Source: Nostoc sp. KVJ3 (GTDB lineage Bacteria > Cyanobacteriota > Cyanobacteriia > Cyanobacteriales > Nostocaceae). From it: a stretch of 64,000 nt of DNA. The stretch's first letter is position 1; the number at the start of each line of letters is the position of its first letter. Positions 36,084 through 44,902 of this stretch are shown here, one piece after another. Below the pieces are notes generated by a model. The model searched no databases and had not been told where the DNA came from. It worked only from the letters and a program-made list of their open reading frames with translations. Position numbers and translations under genes: made by a program. The stretch covers positions 1,116,001 through 1,180,000 of the forward strand of contig NZ_WWFG01000001.1 in the NCBI RefSeq assembly GCF_026127265.1, in the 5' to 3' direction.

Positions 36084-37016
36084 CTAATCTTTGACAGATG
36101 CCCTTTCCCTAAGAAACGCATCAAATGTCAACCTATCGGGTAGTGAAGTTTGTGCGCCTGGTTTTGTCGTCGCCAAAGCACCTGCTGCTGCACCCCAAAT
36201 AACTGCTTGATGTAGAGAATGTCCGGCAAAAAGTGCCGCTGTTAAACCACCATTAAAAGCATCGCCAGCCGCTACTGTGTCAACTGTATGAACTAGAAAT
36301 GCGGGGACAAAAAACTTTTCCTCAGCAGTGGCACAAAAAACACCTTTTGCACCCAATTTAACGATCGCACATTTCACACCCCGTTGTAATAAAACTTCGG
36401 CTGCTTTGGCTGCAAGTTCTTCTCCATCCACAGGAAAACCCACTAGCTGCGCGGCTTCAACTTCATTGGGTGTAATAATGTCCACTAACGGGTAAAGTTC
36501 ATCTGGGAAATCGGATTGTGCGGGTGCTGGATCGAGAATTACCCTGATTTTGGTTTTTCTTGCGGCTTTAGCGGCTGCAACCACAGCAGTAATCGGAATT
36601 TCTAATTGTAAAAGTAGTGCTGTTGCTTCTGGTAATAAGTGGGATACTCGTTCTACATCTTCTTGATTAACACATCCATTTGCGCCAGGAATTACAATAA
36701 TTTGATTTTCCCCAGCATGATTTACGGCGATGATGGCGACTCCAGAACTAACAGTCTTATCGACGAAAATATTGCCAATCTGCACACCAGATGCTTGCAA
36801 GTTATTGACAAGTTCCACACCAAAATCATCTGCACCGACACGCCCCACCATTTGGGTAGGAATTCCCAATTTTGCTAATGCTACGGCTTGATTCGCTCCT
36901 TTCCCTCCTGCAACTTTAAAAAATTCTTCTCCTAGCAATGTTTCTCCGGCGATTGGCAACCGGGGTGTTGTTGCTACCAAGTCTATATTTATGCTGCCGA
37001 AGACGATAATGCTCAT
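36084..37016 (-). CDS. rbsK: ribokinase (PfkB family)
   Basis: 310 aa sugar kinase. The N-terminal PfkB signature is FKVAGGKGANQAVALAKLG; the C-terminal signature DTVAAGDAFNGGLTAALFAG carries the catalytic Asp. FGSINIDLVATTPRLPIAGET at the start and substrate residues in NHAGENQIIVIPGAN match ribokinase. It phosphorylates D-ribose to ribose 5-phosphate with ATP. No ribose transporter is next to it. ATG at 37016. Confidence 0.93.
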   Translation of the reverse strand: MSIIVFGSINIDLVATTPRLPIAGETLLGEEFFKVAGGKGANQAVALAKLGIPTQMVGRVGADDFGVELVNNLQASGVQIGNIFVDKTVSSGVAIIAVNHAGENQIIVIPGANGCVNQEDVERVSHLLPEATALLLQLEIPITAVVAAAKAARKTKIRVILDPAPAQSDFPDELYPLVDIITPNEVEAAQLVGFPVDGEELAAKAAEVLLQRGVKCAIVKLGAKGVFCATAEEKFFVPAFLVHTVDTVAAGDAFNGGLTAALFAGHSLHQAVIWGAAAGALATTKPGAQTSLPDRLTFDAFLRERASVKD

Positions 37017-37039
37017 TTTTGTTGATATTTGAAGTCATT

Positions 37040-37417
37040 TATAGCGGTTCCCAGTTCACTCACTTCCCATCACGATCCGCGTTACCCCACCCTAACCCTC
37101 CCCTTATAAAGGCTACGGTGTACACACAAGTTATCGAATCACTACCAGTTCTCGAATTACCCCACCCTAACCCTCCCCTTTACAAGGGGAGGGAACCGGA
37201 TTTTTCTTGTTTTCCCCCTTTACAAGGGGGGACTAAGGGGGGTAATTCGACTTGTGTGTACACCGTAGCTTATAAAGGGGAGGGAACCGGAAATATCATT
37301 TCCCCCCAATATATCGGGGGGATTAAGGGGGGTAAAACGGCTGTGGGACAAAGCTTTGAGCTTAAGTTGACACCAATGCCCCTACAGGTTTACCTCACAT
37401 AAATGAGAACCGCTATA
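37040..37417. repeat. MITE-like element, TATAGCGGTTC ends, containing a second inserted element
   Basis: The left end atagcggttcccagttcact and the right end (catttatg complement) ...aaatgagaaccgctat are inverted. The 104-bp copy at 43719-43822 has the same ends. Here the interior is enlarged by the nested element at 37112-37269. Confidence 0.78.
37112..37269. mobile_element. 158-bp nested MITE with 8-bp target duplication
   Basis: Perfect 20-base terminal inverted repeats (gctacggtgtacacacaagt at the left) and an 8-base target duplication ttataaag at 37104-37111 and 37270-37277. Removing it rejoins the outer element's ccccttata/aaggggaggg palindrome. Non-autonomous; no gene inside. Confidence 0.93.
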
Positions 37418-37465
37418 GACCAATACTACAGCAAGCGATCGCAACTGTTATTCCCCCACGAATTA

Positions 37466-38140
37466 CTAACGCTGAACTTGCTGAATCAGGGCTTGTGTCT
37501 GTTGATAACCTTGGGTATCGCCTTGTTTCAAAAATAGTTTTGCCGCTTGCTGAAGGTCTATAACAGCACTCTTTTTATCTCCCAAAGCATATTGTGCTAG
37601 TCCTCGGTTGCCGTAGGCATCAGCAAGGTTAGGATTGATTTTTATTGCTTGGTTAAAGTCTGCGATCGCTTGTTGATGATTTCCCTGTCTAAAATGGGCT
37701 AGTCCTAGATTGTAATAAGCATCGTGTGAGGTTGGATTGAGTTTCACTGTCTGATTAAAGTCGGCAATAGCTTTCTGAAAATCTCCTAGTTCTACATAAG
37801 AAATTCCCCGCCCATTATAAGCATCTGCATGGTTAGGATTTAAACGCAGCGCTAAGTTAAAGTCAGCAATTGCTGCACTGAAGTCTTTTAATTGAGATTT
37901 AGCTAAACCTCGCAGACAAAAACCCTCATAAAATTGGGGATTTAGTTGGACAACAGAGTTAAAATCTGCGATCGCACCAGTGAAGTTACCTTGCTCAAGC
38001 TTTTGCACCCCTTGGTTATAATAATCTTGAAAGTTTGCCGCCTTCTGAGGTATTGATGCTTCTCGTGCATAAACAGTAGGCATTACACTCAGTACACTCA
38101 TTATTCCCAAGAAGGCTATTGTTCGCTTGATATGGTTCAT
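37466..38140 (-). CDS. tetratricopeptide repeat protein, exported
   Basis: 224 aa. An N-terminal signal peptide (IAFLGIMSVLSVMPTVYARE) is followed by about five TPR units, each with the DFN/LNP signature (TGAIADFNSVVQLNPQ, AAIADFNLALRLNPN, KAIADFNQTVKLNPT, QAIADFNQAIKINPN, KSAVIDLQQAAKLF). TPR arrays bind partner proteins; the partner is not indicated by the context. It is located in the periplasm or the thylakoid lumen. Confidence 0.9.
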   Translation of the reverse strand: MNHIKRTIAFLGIMSVLSVMPTVYAREASIPQKAANFQDYYNQGVQKLEQGNFTGAIADFNSVVQLNPQFYEGFCLRGLAKSQLKDFSAAIADFNLALRLNPNHADAYNGRGISYVELGDFQKAIADFNQTVKLNPTSHDAYYNLGLAHFRQGNHQQAIADFNQAIKINPNLADAYGNRGLAQYALGDKKSAVIDLQQAAKLFLKQGDTQGYQQTQALIQQVQR

Positions 38141-38231
38141 GGCTTTAGCCTTTGATAACTTGCAGTCCGACGTTAGATTTCCACGGAATCTTGTTCAATC
38201 GGTTCCTTTATTTTAACTGGTAATGTAACAG

Positions 38232-39539
38232 TCATCCCAAAATCATTTGTAATAGCAACCAAATATTTAAACCAACGATCGCAACAGCAACTAACCAAGC
38301 TAAAGATTTTAACCACAAGGGATTCACAAACTCACCCATCAGGCGGCGATTACTTGTAAACATTACCAATGGAATTACTGCAAACGGTAACTGTAAACTG
38401 AGGATAACTTGGCTAAAAACTATCAGGCTGCTTGTACTATGTTCACCAAAAATAATGATTGTAATTATCGCTGGAATGATGGCAAGCAGACGGGTTATTA
38501 AACGGCGTAACCAAGATGGAAAGCGAAATTGTAAAAAGCCTTCCATAACAATTTGTCCTGCCAGAGTTGCAGTTAGTGTTGAACTTTGCCCAGAGGCAAG
38601 TAGGGCAATGCCAAAAATGGCACTGGCAAAACTAACTCCTAACAATGGTGAAAGTAATTTATAAGCGTCCTGAATTTCTGCCACATTCTGATTCCCAGAA
38701 AAATGAAATGTCGCAGCAGACACAATTAAAATGGCTGAGTTGATAAATAGTGCTAAGGATAAAGCAAAAGTTGAGTCAATTGTGCCAAACTTAATCGCTT
38801 CCCATCTTTTTTTTGTATTAGGTTGCCAATCACGAGTTTGCACAATTGAGGAGTGTAAATATAAGTTGTGAGGCATCACTGTCGCCCCTAAAATACCGAT
38901 AGCAATGTAGAGCATTTCTGGATTCTCTAAAATCTCTTTATTAGGCAGATATCCCAACAAAATCCCCCCCATATCGGGGCGAGAAAACAGAATTTCTGCT
39001 GTAAAACAGATACCTACTGTTGCTACTAGCATTATTACCAAAGCTTCTGTATAGCGAAAGCCTTTATGTTGGAGGAATAATAATACCAGAACATCCAGCG
39101 CAGTGATGCAAACACCCCATATCAAGGGAATACCGAATAAAAGTTGCAGTGCGATCGCACTTCCTAGTAGTTCTGCTAAATCACAAGCTGCGATCGCAAT
39201 CTCACACAGTACCCACAAACTAAAGCTTACCTTTGGACTGAAATACTCCCGACAAGCCTGTGCTAAATCTCGTCCCGTAGCCACTCCCAAACGTACACAT
39301 AACGATTGCAGCAATATTGCCATCAAGTTAGATAGCAAGATCACTGTTAATAAACTATATCCAAACTTTGATCCCCCCGCGATGTCTGTTGCCCAATTTC
39401 CCGGATCAATGTATCCCACTGAAACCAGATACCCCGGCCCTGTATAAGCCATCATCTTGCGCCAAAAGCCTGACCCGTTAGGGACTCTAATACTACGGTG
39501 AACCTCTGGTAAGGTAGGTTTGTTTTCTGGGGAAGCCAT
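38232..39539 (-). CDS. mntH: Nramp family divalent metal transporter (MntH-like)
   Basis: 435 aa with about eleven membrane segments. The two Nramp metal-binding motifs are visible: YIDPGNWATDIAGGSKFGYS (DPGN) in segment 1 and ATVMPHNLYLHSSIVQTRDW (MPH) in segment 6. The family imports Mn2+ or Fe2+ with protons. I see no clear metal-responsive box in the ~140-base gap to the divergent carotenoid oxygenase gene. ATG at 39539. Confidence 0.93.
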   Translation of the reverse strand: MASPENKPTLPEVHRSIRVPNGSGFWRKMMAYTGPGYLVSVGYIDPGNWATDIAGGSKFGYSLLTVILLSNLMAILLQSLCVRLGVATGRDLAQACREYFSPKVSFSLWVLCEIAIAACDLAELLGSAIALQLLFGIPLIWGVCITALDVLVLLFLQHKGFRYTEALVIMLVATVGICFTAEILFSRPDMGGILLGYLPNKEILENPEMLYIAIGILGATVMPHNLYLHSSIVQTRDWQPNTKKRWEAIKFGTIDSTFALSLALFINSAILIVSAATFHFSGNQNVAEIQDAYKLLSPLLGVSFASAIFGIALLASGQSSTLTATLAGQIVMEGFLQFRFPSWLRRLITRLLAIIPAIITIIIFGEHSTSSLIVFSQVILSLQLPFAVIPLVMFTSNRRLMGEFVNPLWLKSLAWLVAVAIVGLNIWLLLQMILG

Positions 39540-39739
39540 TTACTTTGCCGTTAAATCTTCTCATATTCTTTTCATAATGTCATAAAATATAGGATATACA
39601 TCAACCTTTAGGTAAATATGGATGAATTGCTTGGGGTAGTAATCTTTATTCTTTTTAAATTAATATTTAAACTCTAGATGTGGGTAGCTCCTCAAAATTT
39701 CTTCCGTGTGGATTCTATTTATCGATCGCTAAATATAAG

Positions 39740-41170
39740 ATGCATACAATCATTAATAAGTCAACGAAAAAAGCTTGGGCAAGTGCGATCGCCGAACCAG
39801 CAAAAGAATTTTCTCTTACGCAATTGCCGATTCTCTCTGGCAAAATCCCCGATGGCTTACGTGGGACACTCTACCGTAATGGCCCAGCACGGCTAGAACG
39901 TGGTGGTAAGCTTATGGGACACTGGTTTGATGGAGATGGGGCAATTCTCGCTGTCCATTTTACCGATGCAGGAGCCACCGCAGTTTATCGCTACGTGCAA
40001 ACCGTTGGCTACAAAGCAGAAACCGCCGCAGATAAACTCCTCTACGGCAACTATGGTATGACTGCACCAGGAGCTATTTGGAATCAATGGCTCAGACCAG
40101 TAAAAAACGCTGCGAATACTTCAGCGATCGCACTTCCAGATAAACTATTAGCACTGTGGGAAGGTGGTAAACCCTACGCCTTGAATTTGCAAACTTTAGA
40201 AACCTACGGCGAAGATGATTTAGGAGGGCTAAATAATGGATTAGCCTATTCTGCACATTATAAGCGTGACAATCAAACAGGGGAGATTTTCAACTTTGGT
40301 ATCACTCCAGGATTAAATGCCAAACTAAATATTTATAAGAGCGATTCCACTGGCAAAATTATCCAAAAAGCAGCATACTCTCTTGATGGAATATCAATAG
40401 TGCATGATTTTGTTTTAGCAGGACAATATCTTGTATTTTGCATTCCCCCGGTGCGGCTGAATTTTTTTCCTGTACTGCTAGGAACAAACTATAGTGATGC
40501 ACTAGAGTGGAAACCTAAACTAGGAACTCAAATTTTAGTCATCAATCGCCAAACATTATCTCTAGTAAGCCGTAGTGAAGCCGAACCTTGGTTTCAGTGG
40601 CATTTTGTCAACGGTTATCTAGATGCTAGTGGTTCACTGATTGTAGATATTGCTCGCTACGAAGACTTTCAAGTAAACCAATATTTTAAGGAAGTACCTA
40701 CAGGGAAAACTCACACCCCTGCTCAAAGTACACTAACACGAATACATCTTCAGCCCCAAACCGCCAAAGTTACGACCATTGAGCAAGTCTTAGACCGACA
40801 TTGCGAGCTACCAACTGTACCGCAGCAAAACGTGGGACAAGCCTCTCGCTATACATATTTTTCTTCATTCCAAAAAGGAACAGATATTAGCCAAGAACTA
40901 GTAAATGCGATCGCTCGCTTTGATTACCAAACCGAAACCCTTGTCGAAGCAAACTTCAAAGAAAATCTCTATCCTTCAGAATCACTATCTGTTAAAGATA
41001 CCCAAAACCCTAATCAAAGTTGGGTTTTAACAGTAATCTACGATGGTAATTCTCATAGTAGTGAAGTTTGGATATTTGATAGCGATCGCCTAAACGAGGA
41101 ACCCGTCTGCAAACTTGGATTACCGAGTGTCATTCCTCCTGGTTTCCACGGCACTTGGAATCCTGCATAA
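39740..41170 (+). CDS. carotenoid cleavage oxygenase (RPE65/ACO family)
   Basis: 476 aa non-haem iron oxygenase with a seven-bladed propeller. The four iron-binding His are identifiable: AHYKRD (about 193), ISIVHDFVLAG, QWHFVNGYLD, and the C-terminal GFHGTW. The N-terminus contains LRGTLYRNGPARLERGG, typical of the family. It cleaves carotenoids or apocarotenoids at a double bond to give aldehydes such as retinal; the position is not predictable. The ATG at 39740 (MHTIINKST) is preferred over an upstream in-frame GTG at 39680. It is divergent from the Nramp gene. Confidence 0.93.
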   Translation: MHTIINKSTKKAWASAIAEPAKEFSLTQLPILSGKIPDGLRGTLYRNGPARLERGGKLMGHWFDGDGAILAVHFTDAGATAVYRYVQTVGYKAETAADKLLYGNYGMTAPGAIWNQWLRPVKNAANTSAIALPDKLLALWEGGKPYALNLQTLETYGEDDLGGLNNGLAYSAHYKRDNQTGEIFNFGITPGLNAKLNIYKSDSTGKIIQKAAYSLDGISIVHDFVLAGQYLVFCIPPVRLNFFPVLLGTNYSDALEWKPKLGTQILVINRQTLSLVSRSEAEPWFQWHFVNGYLDASGSLIVDIARYEDFQVNQYFKEVPTGKTHTPAQSTLTRIHLQPQTAKVTTIEQVLDRHCELPTVPQQNVGQASRYTYFSSFQKGTDISQELVNAIARFDYQTETLVEANFKENLYPSESLSVKDTQNPNQSWVLTVIYDGNSHSSEVWIFDSDRLNEEPVCKLGLPSVIPPGFHGTWNPA

Positions 41171-41207
41171 AGGAAAATTTCTAGTTTTGTCCAGTATGGT
41201 TTAATAG

Positions 41208-41297
41208 ATATCTCCGAAAAAGAATGTAGAGACGTAGCACTGCTACGTCTCTACAAGGGTTGTGGATAATGCATATTTACTTTCTGGAAATGTCTAA
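41208..41297. repeat. small inverted element around a 29-base palindrome
   Basis: Left gatatctccgaaaa and right (reverse complement) tagacatttccagaaa are imperfect inverted ends. The centre 41226-41254 is the palindrome also found at 32288-32316. Confidence 0.65.
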
Positions 41298-41311
41298 TCA
41301 AATACGATTTA

Positions 41312-41509
41312 TATCATGTCCGCCAAATTACTTACGGTATGTCATTGCGATCGCAACGAAGTGGAGCGAAGCAATCACCAGGACTCTGCGTCGCGAAGCG
41401 TGTCCGAAGGACTTATGCTTGACTCCGTACCCTTCTCCTTCGGAGACGCTATTCGCGTTCGGGTTCTCCAACGGAGTACGCAATGACAAGTGTTTAACCG
41501 GACATGACA
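41312..41509. repeat. MITE-like element, TATCATGTCCG ends (copy 2, inverted)
   Basis: Ends TATCATGTCCG and CGGACATGACA. The interior matches 35485-35672 in reverse orientation, including the 'tccgaaggagaagggtacgg' block and its flanks. Confidence 0.85.
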
Positions 41510-41928
41510 TTAGCTCGACTTTATCCATTTTTTTCGCAACGCGATCGCTATCGCTGAAACCTGTGTGGGATAGTAGTTTTACTTTTTGAACTTGATCTAT
41601 GCTCTGTGACGTAGAAAAAGTATTTGCCAAAAAGCCACGATTTTTGCCAGATAAAGAAACCGAGTTCTTAATTTTGGATAAAGTCGAGATTAGAGGTTGT
41701 TTGAAAAGTGATATCTGTTTTGCCCATATCACGTAAGCTGATAAAAATGTAAAATTAATAAAGATTAAATAAAGTCAGGAACGATCGCCCCAAGTCGGGG
41801 GATCTCGCGCCAAGAAAGATGAAGATTAAAAAAAAAGAAATATTCTGCGCCAATCACTGACGGTTTTTCGCTACAGTGGACGGGCTGTAAGCTTAGTATG
41901 GACTACTAGCCGATCGCTTACTATTCTT

Positions 41929-43650
41929 TTGGCTGGTTTAACAATAGTTGCTGGTCTTTTGCCGGCGGCAATATCTTACATCAGTAAGTTAATTGTTGAT
42001 GCAGTGGTATTTGCATCTCAAGTTAACTCACAAAACAATGGTTTTGTCAATATTTATCCTTCTCTATTTTATGTAGGATTAGAAGCGATCGCTGTAATTC
42101 TCCTCGCAGGTAGTCAACGGGGAATCCTCATTTGTCAGTCGTTATTGCGGGCGCTAATGGGTCAGCGCGTAAATGTACTGATCTTAGAAAAGGCGCTGAC
42201 ACTGGATCTTAGGCAGTTTGAAGACTCAGAATTTTATGACAAATTGACCAATGCCCGACGAGAAGCATCAGTTCGTCCTCTTTCGTTAGTAAATCGTACC
42301 TTTGGATTGGTGCAAAATGCCCTTTCCCTCATCACCTACGGAATTTTGTTAGTAAATTTCTCAGTTTGGGCGGTGATAGTACTAATTTTGGCAGCTATGC
42401 CTGTATTCATCGCCGAAACTAAATTTGCTGGAGAAGGCTTTCGCTTGTTTAGTTGGCGTGCGCCAGAAACTCGTCAACAAAACTACTTAGAAAATCTCTT
42501 AGCAAGGGAAGATTTTGTCACAGAAGTCAAACTCTACCAACTGGGAGAGATGTTACTAGGACGTTATCGCCATCTGTTTCATCAACTCTATGGCGAAGAC
42601 CGCGATTTGACTCTGCGCCGGGGATTGTGGGGATATCTCTTCAGTTTAGTCAGTACCGGGGCTTTTTACCTAGCTTATGCTTGGATTGTCTTGGAAACAG
42701 TTCGAGGTAAGATTTCCTTGGGAGATATGACAATGTATCTCACTGTGTTTCGCCAAGGACAATCTACTTTTTCTAATGCCCTCACTTCTATTGGAGGGAT
42801 GTATGAGGACAACCTATATCTATCAAATCTCTACGATTTTTTAGAAGAGGAAGTACCAAAGTCTTGGGGTAACGCAACCATTGGTTTAAATCCTCAAGAT
42901 GGTATCCGTTTTGAGAACGTATCATTTACTTATCCAGGAAGTTCCAAGCCAGCGTTGAGAGATATTTCGCTACATTTGAAACCGAGAGAGAAACTGGCAA
43001 TTGTCGGTGAAAACGGTTCCGGTAAGACTACCTTAATTAAACTCCTGACTCGACTCTACACCCCCGACTCTGGGCGAATTTTTTTAGATGGCTTGGATTT
43101 GCAGGAATGGGATGTGGATGTGCTGCGTCGTCGCATTGGTGTAATTTTTCAAAACTTTGTCCGCTACCAATTCACTGTGGGGGAAAATATTGGCGTGGGG
43201 GATGTAGAACATCTCGAAAACAAAACTCGTTGGCAAACTGCTGCTGAAAAAGGCATGGCGCAATCTTTCATTAGCCAATTACCCCAAAGCTTTCAAACTC
43301 AACTTGGTCGTTGGTTTAAAGGAGGACAGGAACTTTCGGGGGGACAGTGGCAAAAAATTGCTTTGTCTCGGGCTTTTATGCGATCGCAAGCAGATATCTT
43401 AGTTTTAGATGAACCAACATCAGCAATCGATGCCCAAGCTGAGTTTGAGATTTTCAATCATTTTCGCGCTATTACTCAAAATCAGATGGTACTTTTGATT
43501 TCTCATCGCTTCTCGACGGTACGGATGGCTGACAAAATCTTAGTTATAGAAAATGGCAAAGTTATAGAACAAGGAACTCATGAAGAATTATTACAGCTAG
43601 GCGGACGTTATGCCAAATTGTTTCTGTTACAAGCAGCCGGTTATCAATAG
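41929..43650 (+). CDS. ABC transporter, fused membrane and ATPase domains
   Basis: At least 573 aa half-transporter. The membrane domain at residues ~1-300 has about six spans. The ATPase domain from ~325 has Walker A (VGENGSGKTTLIKLL), a Q-loop (VIFQNFVRYQFT), signature ELSGGQWQKIALSRA, Walker B ILVLDEPTSAID and the H-loop LISHRFST. TTG 41929 would start inside the first span. The frame stays open back to 41830 and reads NILRQSLTVFRYSGRAVSLV, the normal family N-terminus, but with no ATG. The only nearby ATG (41819, MKIKKK) is in another frame, separated by a run of nine A. The substrate is unknown; an exporter of the multidrug/peptide type is likely. Confidence 0.88.
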   Translation: MAGLTIVAGLLPAAISYISKLIVDAVVFASQVNSQNNGFVNIYPSLFYVGLEAIAVILLAGSQRGILICQSLLRALMGQRVNVLILEKALTLDLRQFEDSEFYDKLTNARREASVRPLSLVNRTFGLVQNALSLITYGILLVNFSVWAVIVLILAAMPVFIAETKFAGEGFRLFSWRAPETRQQNYLENLLAREDFVTEVKLYQLGEMLLGRYRHLFHQLYGEDRDLTLRRGLWGYLFSLVSTGAFYLAYAWIVLETVRGKISLGDMTMYLTVFRQGQSTFSNALTSIGGMYEDNLYLSNLYDFLEEEVPKSWGNATIGLNPQDGIRFENVSFTYPGSSKPALRDISLHLKPREKLAIVGENGSGKTTLIKLLTRLYTPDSGRIFLDGLDLQEWDVDVLRRRIGVIFQNFVRYQFTVGENIGVGDVEHLENKTRWQTAAEKGMAQSFISQLPQSFQTQLGRWFKGGQELSGGQWQKIALSRAFMRSQADILVLDEPTSAIDAQAEFEIFNHFRAITQNQMVLLISHRFSTVRMADKILVIENGKVIEQGTHEELLQLGGRYAKLFLLQAAGYQ

Positions 43651-43718
43651 CTAAGGTGGCTAACAGTTACTTTTAAAATCAACATCAGCAACATTACTTC
43701 TGGAACCGTCGCTACCTG

Positions 43719-43822
43719 ATAGCGGTTCCCATTCAAATGTGGTGCAACATCATCTCGTAAGGTGTAGGGGCAATTCATGAATTGCCTCTACGGGTGTACC
43801 TCACATAAATGAGAACCGCTAT
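43719..43822. repeat. MITE-like element, TATAGCGGTTC ends (short copy)
   Basis: 104 bp with inverted ends (tagcggttcccatt / aatgagaaccgctata) and a ggggcaattcatgaattgcc palindrome inside (43764-43791). Its right end provides the first in-frame ATG of an N-terminal extension of the sulfurtransferase frame. Confidence 0.8.
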
Positions 43823-43994
43823 ATACTTTGACCTATATGGTAAAGTCATCATTGGTAACGTCATGCTACTCGACAAAAACCTGATTAGCGCGATCGCAAC
43901 TGATGATACTCCCATTTTTAACGATGCACAAACAGTCAGAATAAATCGTATTTGTGCCTGTTGCGGAAGTCCTCTAAATAATGCCCAATGCCCA

Positions 43995-44816
43995 ATGCCC
44001 AATTCCCAATTTGTTGTTTCGCCAACTTGGTTATTTGAACATCTACAAGATTCGCAAGTCGTTATTGTGGATTGTCGCTTTTCTCTAGCGGATCCACAAT
44101 TAGGACAACAACAGTACCAAACAAGCCATATTGAAGGGTCATATTACCTAGATTTGAATCAGGATCTTTCCAGTCCAGTGGGTAAACATGGCGGGAGGCA
44201 TCCTTTACCTAACCCCAATGATATAGCTAAAAAATTTGCAGCCATTGGGGTTAATTATCAAAAAACTCTGGTTGTAGCTTATGATGATTCGCGCTTTGCC
44301 TTTGCTGCTCGTTTATGGTGGCTGTTACGCTATCTTGGACATCAGCAAGTAGCAGTATTGGATGGAGGCTTTGCTGGATGGCAAAAAGCTGGATATCCGG
44401 TTACGAATGCCGTTCCTCAACCCCGAATGGGTACGTTTTTAGCTGAAGTACAAACAGAAAAAGTGGTAGATATTACGGCCGTGAAAAACCGGAAAGATAG
44501 CCACAATGTAGTATTGGTAGATTCGAGAGAAAGCGATCGCTATCGAGGTGAACGAGAGCCAATTGATAAAATTGCCGGACATATCCCCGGTGCAGCCAAC
44601 TATCCCTGGCAAGAAGTTACAGACTCGAATGGCTACCTACTACCTCCATCAGAACAACGCTGTCGGTGGGAAAAGCTAGAAACAGCCGAAGAAATCTTGG
44701 TTTATTGCGGTTCTGGCGTTACTGCTTGCGTAAATTTACTGTCTTTAGAATTAGCTGGTATTAGCAAGGGTAAACTTTATGCTGGTAGCTGGAGTGATTG
44801 GATTTCCTATTTATAG
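43995..44816 (+). CDS. sulfurtransferase (rhodanese / 3-mercaptopyruvate sulfurtransferase-like)
   Basis: 273 aa with two rhodanese domains. The N-terminal one (about 5-125) is VSPTWLFEHLQDSQVVIVDC ... SHIEGSYYLDLNQDLSS; the C-terminal one (about 150-270) carries the active Cys in VYCGSGVTACVNLLSLE, preceded by KIAGHIPGAANYPWQEV. It transfers sulfane sulfur from thiosulfate or mercaptopyruvate to an acceptor; the CGSGVT loop is closest to the mercaptopyruvate type. The ATG at 43995 directly follows a tandem 'caatgcc' repeat. The frame is open back to 43809, but that extension is made of repeat-element sequence and is not conserved-looking. Confidence 0.92.
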   Translation: MPNSQFVVSPTWLFEHLQDSQVVIVDCRFSLADPQLGQQQYQTSHIEGSYYLDLNQDLSSPVGKHGGRHPLPNPNDIAKKFAAIGVNYQKTLVVAYDDSRFAFAARLWWLLRYLGHQQVAVLDGGFAGWQKAGYPVTNAVPQPRMGTFLAEVQTEKVVDITAVKNRKDSHNVVLVDSRESDRYRGEREPIDKIAGHIPGAANYPWQEVTDSNGYLLPPSEQRCRWEKLETAEEILVYCGSGVTACVNLLSLELAGISKGKLYAGSWSDWISYL

Positions 44817-44819
44817 TGA

Positions 44820-44872
44820 GGAGTTAGGAGTTAGGAGTGAGAAGTTAAGAATTAAAACTCCTAACTCCTAAC
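44820..44872. terminator. imperfect inverted repeat, possible bidirectional terminator
   Basis: ggagttaggagttagga ... tcctaactcctaac forms a long stem between the convergent sulfurtransferase and outer-membrane genes. It is a common cyanobacterial dispersed repeat, so the terminator role is inferred. Confidence 0.5.
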
Positions 44873-44902
44873 GTACAGACGCGATTAATCGCCTCTCTCC
44901 GA

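Noticed and set aside
37019..37402. 127-codon frame rich in Pro/His and Lys/Gly
   Set aside because: It consists wholly of the two nested inverted-repeat elements; the apparent protein repeats are translated palindromes.
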